From positions 1-42,720 of the forward strand of contig NZ_MSZZ01000068.1 of the NCBI RefSeq assembly GCF_002093975.1: DNA of 42,720 nucleotides. The letters are read 5' to 3'. This DNA comes from Thermoactinospora rubra. GTDB lineage: Bacteria > Actinomycetota > Actinomycetes > Streptosporangiales > Streptosporangiaceae. The stretch's first letter is position 1, and each line of letters begins with the position of its first letter. This document shows, one piece after another, positions 8,913-15,359 of this stretch. Made by a program: the position numbers and the translations under genes. Under the pieces are notes generated by a model. The model saw only the letters and a list, made by a program, of their open reading frames with translations, was not told the DNA's origin and made no database searches.

Positions 8913-8984
8913 TCGTTCACCCGGACGTCACCCGGGTGCGGCACAGTGGCGGCTGTCCGGAGTCCGGCGGTGAGGGGGGGAGCG

Positions 8985-10211
8985 GTGGCGGGCACGCTGG
9001 CCAGAAGGCTGGGAACGGGCGACGCGGTCTTCGTCGGGCTGTCGGCGATGATCGGGGCGGGCGTCTTCGCGGCCTACGGCCCGGCGGCCCGGTCGGCGGG
9101 GCCGTGGCTGCTCGCCTCGCTGGCGCTGGCCGCCGTGGTCGCCTACTGCAACGCGACCTCGTCCGCGCGGCTGGCGGCCCTGTATCCGGAGTCCGGCGGC
9201 ACCTACGTGTACGGCACGCGGCGGCTGGGGCACTTCTGGGGGTATCTGGCGGGGTGGGGCTTCGTCGTCGGCAAGACGGCCTCGTGCGCGGCGATGGCGC
9301 TGACGTTCGGCGCCTACGTCGCACCGGAGCTGGCGCGGCCCCTCGCGGCCGGGGCCGTCGTCGCGCTCACGGCGCTCAACCTGCTCGGCGTCCAGCGCTC
9401 CGCCCTGGCGGCCCGCGTCATGGTGGTCTTCGTGCTGGCCGTCCTGGCGACCGTCGTGGCCGCCGCCGTCCTGAACCCCGGGCTCGAACCTGGGCTCCGG
9501 TACTCCGGCGGCGAGGTGGACGCCTGGGGCGTGCTCCAGGGCGCGGGCCTGCTGTTCTTCGCCTTCGCCGGCTACGCCCGCGTGGCCACCATGGGCGAGG
9601 AGGTGCGCGACCCCGCGCGGACCATCCCCCGGGCCATCACCATCGCCCTGTTCGTCACCCTGGCCGTCTACGCCCTCGTCGGCTACAGCGCGCTGACCGT
9701 CCTGGGCCCGCACCGCCTGGGGGCCTCGCAGGTCCCCCTCGCCGACCTCGCCCGCGAGACCGGGATCGGCTGGCTGCCGCTCCTGGTCACCGCCGGGGCG
9801 GCCGTCGCCTCCCTGGGCGCGCTGCTCGCGCTGATCCTCGGCGTCTCCCGCACCGTGCTGGCCATGGCCCGCCGCCGCGACCTGCCGGCCGTCCTCGACG
9901 CCGTCCACCCCGTCCGCAAGGTCCCGCATCGCGCCGAACTGGCCGTCGCCCTGGCCGTCGTCGCCCTCGTCCTGCTCGCCGACCTGCGCGGTGCGATCGG
10001 CTTCTCCTCCTTCGGCGTCCTGCTGTACTACGCGGTGGCCAACGCCTCGGCCTTCACGCTCACCCGCGAGGAGGGCGCCCCCGCCAAGGCCGTCCCGGTG
10101 CTCGGCGTCGTCCTGTGCGTCGGCCTGGCCTTCACCCTCCCTGTCGCCTCGGTGCTGGCCGGGCTGGCCGTCTTCGCCGTGGGCGTCCTGGCGTGGCTGC
10201 TCAAGCGCTAG
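8985..10211 (+). CDS. APC-superfamily amino-acid permease (second)
   Basis: 408 residues from the GTG at 8985, which has a GAGGGGGG ribosome site a few bases ahead; a GTG at 8946 is also in frame. The first membrane segment carries GDAVFVGLSAMIGAGVFAAYG, then SSARLAALYPESGGTYVYG and FAFAGYARVATMGEEVRDPARTIPRAI, all APC signatures. About twelve segments, but the protein is on the short side. It differs clearly from the permease at 3.75 kb, so it is not a recent duplicate. It follows the HTH-TOBE gene by 72 bases. The substrate is unknown, presumably an amino acid or amine. Confidence 0.88.
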   Translation: MAGTLARRLGTGDAVFVGLSAMIGAGVFAAYGPAARSAGPWLLASLALAAVVAYCNATSSARLAALYPESGGTYVYGTRRLGHFWGYLAGWGFVVGKTASCAAMALTFGAYVAPELARPLAAGAVVALTALNLLGVQRSALAARVMVVFVLAVLATVVAAAVLNPGLEPGLRYSGGEVDAWGVLQGAGLLFFAFAGYARVATMGEEVRDPARTIPRAITIALFVTLAVYALVGYSALTVLGPHRLGASQVPLADLARETGIGWLPLLVTAGAAVASLGALLALILGVSRTVLAMARRRDLPAVLDAVHPVRKVPHRAELAVALAVVALVLLADLRGAIGFSSFGVLLYYAVANASAFTLTREEGAPAKAVPVLGVVLCVGLAFTLPVASVLAGLAVFAVGVLAWLLKR

Positions 10212-10297
10212 CATGGAGATCTCCCCGTCGATGGTCCGGGCGCACCGCCAAGCGCCCTTCGCATGAAGACTCCAGCGGAAGGAATCCGCCCCCGCGC

Positions 10298-10810
10298 ATG
10301 AGCGGGATCAGCGTCCGCACCCGCCGAGACCTGCGTGCCCAGCGGCGCCGCCGCCCGCCCTCCTGCCTCGGCCACCTCATCGCCGCACCCCTGTGGCCCA
10401 TGCACGGCGCCAACCTCGGCACGCTGCTGCGCACCTGCGACGCCGTGGGCGCGTGCCTGGCCGTACCCCGGCTGCCCTGGGTGCCGGAGGCGCTGGCCAA
10501 GGGCAACACGCTGCGGCACCGGGCCTGCGTCCACTGGGTCCGGCCGCTGCCCTGGCTCGCCGAGTGCCGCGAGCGAGGCCACCACGTCCTCGGCGTCGAG
10601 CTGGCCGAGGAGGCGGTACGGCTGGCCGGCCTGCCCATGGCGCGGCGGCCGACGGTCGTGGTGCTCGGCCACGAGGCGCACGGCATCCCGGCCGAGGCGC
10701 TCGACCTGCTCGACGCCGCCGTGGAGATCCCCATGATCGGCACCGGGGCCAGCCTCAACGTCGCCGTCGCCGGCTCGCTCGTGCTGTACAAGCTCGCCGG
10801 CTTCGCCTGA
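10298..10810 (+). CDS. TrmH/SpoU-family RNA 2'-O-methyltransferase (catalytic domain only)
   Basis: 170 residues, ATG start with GGAAGGAAT about a dozen bases before it. The three SPOUT motifs are present: motif 1 NLGTLLRTCDAVG with the catalytic Arg, motif 2 VVVLGHEAHGIP, and motif 3 IPMIGTGASLNVAVAGSLVLYKL. It would methylate a ribose 2'-OH of tRNA or rRNA using S-adenosylmethionine bound in the trefoil knot. The usual N-terminal substrate-recognition domain is reduced to about 30 basic residues (RTRRDLRAQRRRR), giving a TrmL-like size. It ends 18 bases before the leader peptide of the methionyl-tRNA synthetase gene. Confidence 0.87.
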   Translation: MSGISVRTRRDLRAQRRRRPPSCLGHLIAAPLWPMHGANLGTLLRTCDAVGACLAVPRLPWVPEALAKGNTLRHRACVHWVRPLPWLAECRERGHHVLGVELAEEAVRLAGLPMARRPTVVVLGHEAHGIPAEALDLLDAAVEIPMIGTGASLNVAVAGSLVLYKLAGFA

Positions 10811-10815
10811 GGCGC

Positions 10816-10821
10816 TATCCT
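10816..10821 (+). promoter_or_regulatory. -10 box for the metS leader transcript (leaderless start)
   Basis: TATCCT ends seven bases before the leader-peptide ATG at 10829, placing the transcription start at or next to that ATG. No good -35 is visible. Confidence 0.5.
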
Positions 10822-10828
10822 TGATCCC

Positions 10829-10873
10829 ATGACGACGGCCCAGAAGACCCACCTGGTGATGATGGCCCCGTAG
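10829..10873 (+). CDS. Met-containing leader peptide of the methionyl-tRNA synthetase gene (14 residues)
   Basis: MTTAQKTHLVMMAP followed by TAG, with two adjacent Met codons (10859-10864) four codons before the stop. It lies 85 bases before the methionyl-tRNA synthetase start and is probably translated from a leaderless mRNA, given TATCCT seven bases upstream. Consecutive codons for the cognate amino acid of the downstream gene are the hallmark of ribosome-mediated attenuation. Shortage of charged Met-tRNA would stall the ribosome at the paired AUGs. The peptide itself probably has no function. It is below the size normally annotated and was found by reading the intergenic region. Confidence 0.7.
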   Translation: MTTAQKTHLVMMAP

Positions 10874-10926
10874 GGGCCCTTCGCCGTCGTCGTCGAGCAC
10901 AAGAGGCCCTGCGAGCCGGGGCCTCT
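10864..10926 (+). promoter_or_regulatory. Candidate Met-responsive transcription attenuator (four pairing segments)
   Basis: Segment 1 GGCCCC (10864-10869) pairs with segment 2 GGGGCC (10873-10878) across the leader stop codon. Segment 3 AGAGGCCC (10902-10909) pairs with segment 4 GGGCCTCT (10919-10926) as the terminator-like hairpin, though without a U tract. Segment 2 can instead pair with segment 3 (GGGCC 10874-10878 with GGCCC 10905-10909), which would block the terminator. In addition GACGACGGC (10831-10839, start of the leader) complements GCCGTCGTC (10883-10891). The layout copies the trp/ilv-type attenuators known in actinobacteria. The pairing was read by eye, and segment spacing from the Met codons is tight. 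Confidence 0.6.
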
Positions 10927-10958
10927 CCTCGTGCGCGGGGCCCCGTGGGAGGCACCCG

Positions 10959-12359
10959 ATGTACATCACCACGACCATCCCCTACGTCAACGCGCGCCCG
11001 CACCTCGGCTTCGCCCTGGAGATCGTCCAGGCCGACGTCCTGGCCCGGCACCACCGGCGGCGCGGCGAGCCGGTGCGCTTCCAGACCGGCACCGACGACA
11101 ACTCCCTCAAGAACGTCCTGGCCGCCGAGGCCGCCGGGATCGGTGTCCGCGAGCTGGTCGACCGCAACGCCCGGGCCTTCGAGGACCTGCGCGGCGTGCT
11201 CGACCTCAGCTTCGACTCCTTCATCAGGACCAGCGCCGACCCGCGCCACCGCGAGGGCGTCCACCGCCTCTGGAAGGCCACCGAGCACGACCTGTACACC
11301 AGGCACTACGAGGGCCTGTACTGCGTGGGCTGCGAGCAGTTCTACCCCGCCGGGCCCTGCCCCGACGGGCACGAGGCGCCGCTCCAGCACGTCTCGGAGC
11401 GCAACTGGTTCTTCCGGCTCTCCCGCTACCGGGACGCCCTGCTGGACCTCGTCGAGACCGGCAAGCTGCGGATCGAGCCGGCCGTGCGGCGCAACGAGGT
11501 GCTGGCCTTCCTGCGGTCCGGGATCGAGGACATCAGCATCTCGCGCAGCGCCGAACGCGCACGCGGCTGGGGCATCCCGGTACCCGGCGACCCGTCCCAG
11601 GTGATCTACGTCTGGTGGGACGCCCTGGCCAACTACGTGACCGGCCTGGAGGACTACGAGCGGTGGTGGGTGCGCGAGCCGCGCAAGACGCACCTGGTCG
11701 GCAAGGGCGTCATCCGCTTCCACGCCGTCTACTGGCCCGCGCTGCTGCTGTCGGCGGGCCTGCCGCTGCCCACCGAGATCGTCGTGCACGACTACCTGAC
11801 GATCGGCGGGCGCAAGATCAGCAAGTCGGGCGGGGCGAGCGCGGATCCGGCGGCCCTGGTCGCCGCCCACGGCTCCGACGCGGTCCGCTGGTGGCTGCTG
11901 CGGGAGCCGCCGAAGGTGGGAGATGTGGACTTCACCGAGGAACGGCTGATCGCCCGGCACGACGAGGACCTGGCCAACGGCGTCGGCAACCTGGTCAACC
12001 GCGTCGTCACGCTGGTGCGCCGCCGTCTGGACGGCCTGGTCCCCGAGCCGGGGGAGACGCTGCCCGCCTGCGCGGAGGCCGGGGAGCGGGTCCACGAGGC
12101 GCTGGAGGACTTCGACTTCCGGCGCGCCACGGCGGCGGTGTGGGCGATCGTGACCGAGGCCAACGCCTTCGCCGAGCGCGCCCAGCCGTGGAAGCAGCCC
12201 GACCCCTCGGCCTCGCTCGGCACGCTCGTCGCGGCCTGCCGTACGCTCGCCGTCCAGCTCGAACCCTTCCTGCCGCGTGCGGCGGCGCGCGTGCACGCGC
12301 AGGTGGACGGGGTACGGCTGCCGCGCCCCGAGTCGCTGTTTCCGCGCCTGGGGCGTTGA
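10959..12359 (+). CDS. metS: Methionyl-tRNA synthetase (compact form)
   Basis: 466 residues. Class I synthetase that charges tRNA-Met with methionine. The HIGH motif reads HLGF (residues 15-18) and KMSKS reads KISKS (286-290). CVGC...CPDGH in the connective region is a zinc-knuckle-like element. WWDALANYVTG and the helical anticodon domain (DFDFRRATAAVWAIVTEANAFAERAQPW) are present. It lacks any C-terminal tRNA-binding appendage and is shorter than typical actinobacterial MetG (about 520 or more). The ATG has GGGAGG six bases upstream. It is preceded by a Met-codon leader and hairpins. Because it is compact and has its own control, it may be a second MetRS beside a housekeeping one elsewhere; that is inference. 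Confidence 0.9.
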   Translation: MYITTTIPYVNARPHLGFALEIVQADVLARHHRRRGEPVRFQTGTDDNSLKNVLAAEAAGIGVRELVDRNARAFEDLRGVLDLSFDSFIRTSADPRHREGVHRLWKATEHDLYTRHYEGLYCVGCEQFYPAGPCPDGHEAPLQHVSERNWFFRLSRYRDALLDLVETGKLRIEPAVRRNEVLAFLRSGIEDISISRSAERARGWGIPVPGDPSQVIYVWWDALANYVTGLEDYERWWVREPRKTHLVGKGVIRFHAVYWPALLLSAGLPLPTEIVVHDYLTIGGRKISKSGGASADPAALVAAHGSDAVRWWLLREPPKVGDVDFTEERLIARHDEDLANGVGNLVNRVVTLVRRRLDGLVPEPGETLPACAEAGERVHEALEDFDFRRATAAVWAIVTEANAFAERAQPWKQPDPSASLGTLVAACRTLAVQLEPFLPRAAARVHAQVDGVRLPRPESLFPRLGR

Positions 12360-12418
12360 CTCGGCCGGTACGGCGGGCCTACCGTACGCCAAACCGACCA
12401 GCCGGTATGGAGGCCAGC

Positions 12419-13396
12419 ATGCCGACCGTCAACACCGTCCGCGGACCCGTCGACGTCGACGCCCTGGGACAGACGCTCATGCACGAGCACGTCTTCGTCC
12501 TGGCGACCGAGCACCTGGACAACTACGGCAAGGGCGCGTGGTGGGACGAGGAGGCCCGGGTCGCCGACGCCGTCGAGAAGCTGAGGGCGCTCGCCGCCAA
12601 GGGCGTGACGACGATCGCCGACCCGACGGTCTGGGGCCTGGGCCGGTACATCCCGCGCATCCAGCGGATCAACGAGCAGGTGCCGGAGCTGAACATCATC
12701 CCGGCCACCGGCCTGTACAGCTACGACGAGGTCCCGCACCAGTACGAGCATCGCGGGCCCGGGCTGCTGGTCGACATGCCCGAGCCGATGGTCGACGACT
12801 TCGTGCGCGACCTGACCGAAGGCATCGCCGACACCGGGGTCAAGGCCGCCTTCCTCAAGTGCGTGGTCGAGCAGAAGGGCCTGACCCCGGGCGTCGAGCG
12901 GATCTGCCGCGCCGTCGCCCAGGCCCACCTGCGCACCGGCGCGCCCATCACCGTCCACACCAACTCCTTCACCCAGAGCGGCCTGCTCGCCCTGGACTTC
13001 TTCGCAAAGGAGGGCGTCGACCTCACCAAGGTCGTCGTGGGCCACGCGGGCGACTCCAACGACCTGGACTACCTCATGCGGATGGCCGACACCGGCGCGA
13101 TCCTCGGCATGGACCGCTTCGGGCTCGACCTGTACAACCCCACGCCGCAGCGGGTGGCGACGATCGCGGCGCTGTGCGAGCGCGGCTACGCCGACCGGAT
13201 CGTGCTGAGCCACGACGCCGCCTGCTTCATGGACTACTTCGGCGGAGCGTGGGAGGAGACCCGCCAGACGGCCGCACCCAACTGGCGCTACGATCACATA
13301 CACGACGACGTGCTCCCCGCACTGCGCGCCTCGGGTGTGAGCGACGAGCAGATCGACCAGATGCTGGTGGTCACTCCGAGGCGATACTTCTCGTAG
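12419..13396 (+). CDS. Phosphotriesterase-family metal-dependent hydrolase
   Basis: 325 residues from the ATG with GGAGG five bases ahead (an ATG 12 bases upstream is also in frame). The binuclear metal site of the family is complete: His22 and His24 (LMHEHVF), Lys147 (FLKCVVE, the carbamylated bridge), His180 (ITVHTNS), His209 (VVGHAGDS) and Asp266 (LSHDAAC). Family members hydrolyse lactones (including acyl-homoserine lactones) or, promiscuously, organophosphates. The native substrate here is probably a lactone or ester, which the sequence does not identify. It lies 59 bases after metS, with no evident terminator between them, and could be co-transcribed. Confidence 0.9.
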   Translation: MPTVNTVRGPVDVDALGQTLMHEHVFVLATEHLDNYGKGAWWDEEARVADAVEKLRALAAKGVTTIADPTVWGLGRYIPRIQRINEQVPELNIIPATGLYSYDEVPHQYEHRGPGLLVDMPEPMVDDFVRDLTEGIADTGVKAAFLKCVVEQKGLTPGVERICRAVAQAHLRTGAPITVHTNSFTQSGLLALDFFAKEGVDLTKVVVGHAGDSNDLDYLMRMADTGAILGMDRFGLDLYNPTPQRVATIAALCERGYADRIVLSHDAACFMDYFGGAWEETRQTAAPNWRYDHIHDDVLPALRASGVSDEQIDQMLVVTPRRYFS

Positions 13397-13417
13397 CCGT
13401 CGGGCCTGGAGGAGTCC

Positions 13418-13810
13418 GTGACCTCGGAACAACAGACCATGTCGATCAGCCTCGGGCTCCAGGGGCCCTGCATAGTGGCCCGCCTGTCTGGAGACTTCGA
13501 CTTCGCCTCCTCCGCCGAGGTGCGCGAGCGGGTCACCAAGGCGCTCGACCTCAGCCAGCCGCCCATGCTGGTGGTCGACCTGCAGGCGGTCGAGGTCTGC
13601 GACTCCTCCGGGCTGTCGGTGCTGGTCTACCTGCACAAGGCGGTCACCGCCTCGGGCGGGCGCATGCTGCTGTCGGGGCTGCAGGGCCGGGTCAAGCACC
13701 TGTTCGAGATCACCTCGCTGGACCGCTTCTTCGACATCCGCCCCACCGCCGAGCTGGCCATCGCCGAACTCGGCGATCCCCAGGAGCATTCGCCGCCGCC
13801 TGCGGGGTAG
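13418..13810 (+). CDS. STAS-domain anti-anti-sigma factor
   Basis: 130 residues, GTG start with GGAGGAG four bases ahead. A single STAS domain (about 8-115) with VDLQAVEVCDSSGLSVLVYLHKA; the Ser of the DSSGL motif is the site that anti-sigma kinases phosphorylate. GRMLLSGLQGRVKHLFEITSLDRFFDI is the conserved C-terminal half. In unphosphorylated form it would bind an RsbW-type ATPase and free a sigma factor. It is followed after nine bases by a sigma-70 gene, so the two are probably co-transcribed. The MEDS-ATPase at 6.3 kb is the nearest candidate kinase partner. Confidence 0.92.
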   Translation: MTSEQQTMSISLGLQGPCIVARLSGDFDFASSAEVRERVTKALDLSQPPMLVVDLQAVEVCDSSGLSVLVYLHKAVTASGGRMLLSGLQGRVKHLFEITSLDRFFDIRPTAELAIAELGDPQEHSPPPAG

Positions 13811-13819
13811 ACGCGATGC

Positions 13820-14701
13820 ATGTCCGACGCGCTGGGCGACTACCTGAGGGAGATCGGCAGGACCCGCCTGCTGACCGCCGCCGAGGAGGTCGACCTGGCC
13901 CGGCGGATCGAGGCCGGCCTGTACGCCGACCACCTGCTGCGCCACGGACCCCACTCCGCCGAGCTGGAGCGCGTGCGCCGGGACGGCCTGGCCGCCAAGG
14001 ACCGGCTGATCCGGGCCAACCTCCGGCTCGTCGTGGCCGCCGCCAAGCGCTACGCCCACCGCGGGCTGCCCCTGCTCGACGTCATCCAGGAAGGCAACCT
14101 CGGCCTCATCCGCGCCGTGGAGAAGTTCGACTACGCGCGCGGGTACAAGTTCTCCACCTACGCGATGTGGTGGATCCGCCAGGCCATCGAGCGGGGGCTG
14201 AACGACAAGAGCCGCACCGTGCGGCTGCCGGTCCACGTCGCGGAGACCGTCTCGCGGCTCACCAGGGTCGAACGCCGGCTGCTGACCGACCTGGGGCGGG
14301 AGCCGCGTGACGACGAGCTGGCCGCCGCGGTCGGCCGCAGTCCGGACGAGATCGCGTGGCTGCGCCGGCTGGCGCAGGAGACCCTCAGCCTCGACCTGCC
14401 GGTCGGGGAGCACGGGGAGAGCCGGATCGGCGACCTCATCGTCGACGACGACGGGCCGCACGTGCCGGAGCTGATGGAGCAGCAGGCGCTGGGGTCGCAG
14501 GTGCGCCGGCTGGTACGGCTGCTGCCGCCCCGGGAGGCGTACATCGTCACGGCGAGGTACGGCCTGGCGGGCGGCCCGGCGCAGACGTATCGGGAGATCG
14601 CGGACACGATGGGGCTCACGCGGGAGCGCATCCGGCAGCTGGAGAAGCAGGCTTTGAAGCGGTTGCGCGAGCGCCGGGACCTGACGGCTTGGGCGTCGTG
14701 A
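13820..14701 (+). CDS. Group 2 sigma-70 factor (HrdB-related, no long N-terminal extension)
   Basis: 293 residues. Region 1.2 (DALGDYLREIGRTRLLTAAEEVDLARRIEAG) leads directly into region 2 with RLVVAAAKRYAHRGLPLLDVIQEGNLGLIRAVEKFDYARGYKFSTYAMWWIRQAIERGL. Region 3 includes RLPVHVAETVSRLTRVERRLL. The region 4 helix-turn-helix is MGLTRERIRQLEKQALKRLRER. The near-consensus region 2.3/2.4 and 4.2 mean it should read promoters close to those of the principal sigma factor, as HrdA/HrdD or mycobacterial SigB do. It follows the STAS gene by nine bases, which suggests that its activity is tied to partner switching, unusual for group 2 factors. Confidence 0.93.
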   Translation: MSDALGDYLREIGRTRLLTAAEEVDLARRIEAGLYADHLLRHGPHSAELERVRRDGLAAKDRLIRANLRLVVAAAKRYAHRGLPLLDVIQEGNLGLIRAVEKFDYARGYKFSTYAMWWIRQAIERGLNDKSRTVRLPVHVAETVSRLTRVERRLLTDLGREPRDDELAAAVGRSPDEIAWLRRLAQETLSLDLPVGEHGESRIGDLIVDDDGPHVPELMEQQALGSQVRRLVRLLPPREAYIVTARYGLAGGPAQTYREIADTMGLTRERIRQLEKQALKRLRERRDLTAWAS

Positions 14702-14919
14702 GCGTCACCGGCGCATGGCGCGCATGGCGGATGGCCGCTGACGCGGTCGAACGGTCACCGGCGCACGATGGACGGCCACCGATGCACGTCGCACGGTCAC
14801 CAACGCCGTTGTCGGCCGTCGTCGGCCTGGCCGGTCGCCTGGACCGGCTGCCTTCGTGCCGGTGCGGTCACAGCGTGAAGGCGTCCACGCTCGTCGGAGA
14901 AGTCAGCCAGCGATGATCA
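14702..14919. other. Intergenic region with degenerate GTCACCGGCGCA repeats
   Basis: Between the convergent sigma-factor and small membrane-protein genes. GTCACCGGCGCA occurs near 14704 and again near 14755, with a weaker copy GTCACCAACGCC near 14802, interleaved with GATGG/ATGGC units. No ORF is supported. No clear terminator hairpin was seen. Confidence 0.4.
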
Positions 14920-15009
14920 TCAGCCGGCGGTGATCATCAGCGCCAGGCCAATGAGAACCACCACCGGGACGAGCCAGACCACGACCTCGGCGGCGAATTC
15001 CTTGTACAT
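14920..15009 (-). CDS. 29-residue single-pass membrane microprotein
   Basis: A short frame beginning ATG TAC AAG GAA TTC, with AAGGAG about ten bases ahead. The protein starts MYKEFAAEVVVWLVPVVVLI and ends MITAG, so it is one membrane-spanning helix with a short acidic/basic N-terminus. The good ribosome site, the upstream TATGCT box (15052-15057, minus strand) and the purely hydrophobic core argue for a real gene despite its size. Its function is unknown; such peptides often modulate larger membrane proteins. It stands alone between the sigma factor (convergent) and a non-coding stretch before tex. Confidence 0.55.
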   Translation of the reverse strand: MYKEFAAEVVVWLVPVVVLIGLALMITAG

Positions 15010-15359
15010 CGTCTTCGGTCTCCTTCGGGTGCCACGTGGATGTCCCCGAGCAGCATACCGGCCGCCGCGTGCCGTCCCTGCCTTGGGCTACGCGATACCC
15101 CTGGTCAGAACCACGGCACACCACCCACTGTGGGACAAATCACCCACCATCGGTAGGTGAACGCCCGTCGGTGACCGTGCGGGAAGCGGGCGCCACGCCG
15201 CCGCGGCGGCCAGCGTGACGGAAGGCTCCCGCCTCAGCAGGTCGGGGACAGGGCGTGGCCGGAGCCGCAAGCCTGTGCCCCGGCTCTCCCGCCTCGGGAA
15301 GCCAGGTCCCCGAGACACGCCCAGTGCTTCTTCTCCCAGTCCTCTCCCCGGGAAGCCGG
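15010..15359. other. Non-coding stretch between the microprotein gene and tex
   Basis: 350 bases with no supportable ORF. On the minus strand TATGCT (15052-15057) may be the -10 of the microprotein gene. Around 15150 there is a relatively AT-rich patch with CACCCACC and GGTAGGTG. CGGGAAGCC is repeated near 15295 and 15349, probably in the tex 3' region. No intrinsic terminator with a U tract was found. Confidence 0.35.

Noticed and set aside
3750..10211. The two APC permeases as a recent tandem duplication.
   Set aside because: They differ throughout, including in their first membrane segment motifs, and are separated by unrelated genes.
10811..10958. A T-box riboswitch in front of metS.
   Set aside because: No T-box sequence (TGGNACCGCG) or specifier-loop layout is visible; the Met-codon leader peptide and alternative stems explain the region better.
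15010..15359. A 76-residue minus-strand frame between the microprotein and tex.
   Set aside because: It has no ribosome site, and its composition (Arg/Pro-rich) matches a random GC-rich frame.
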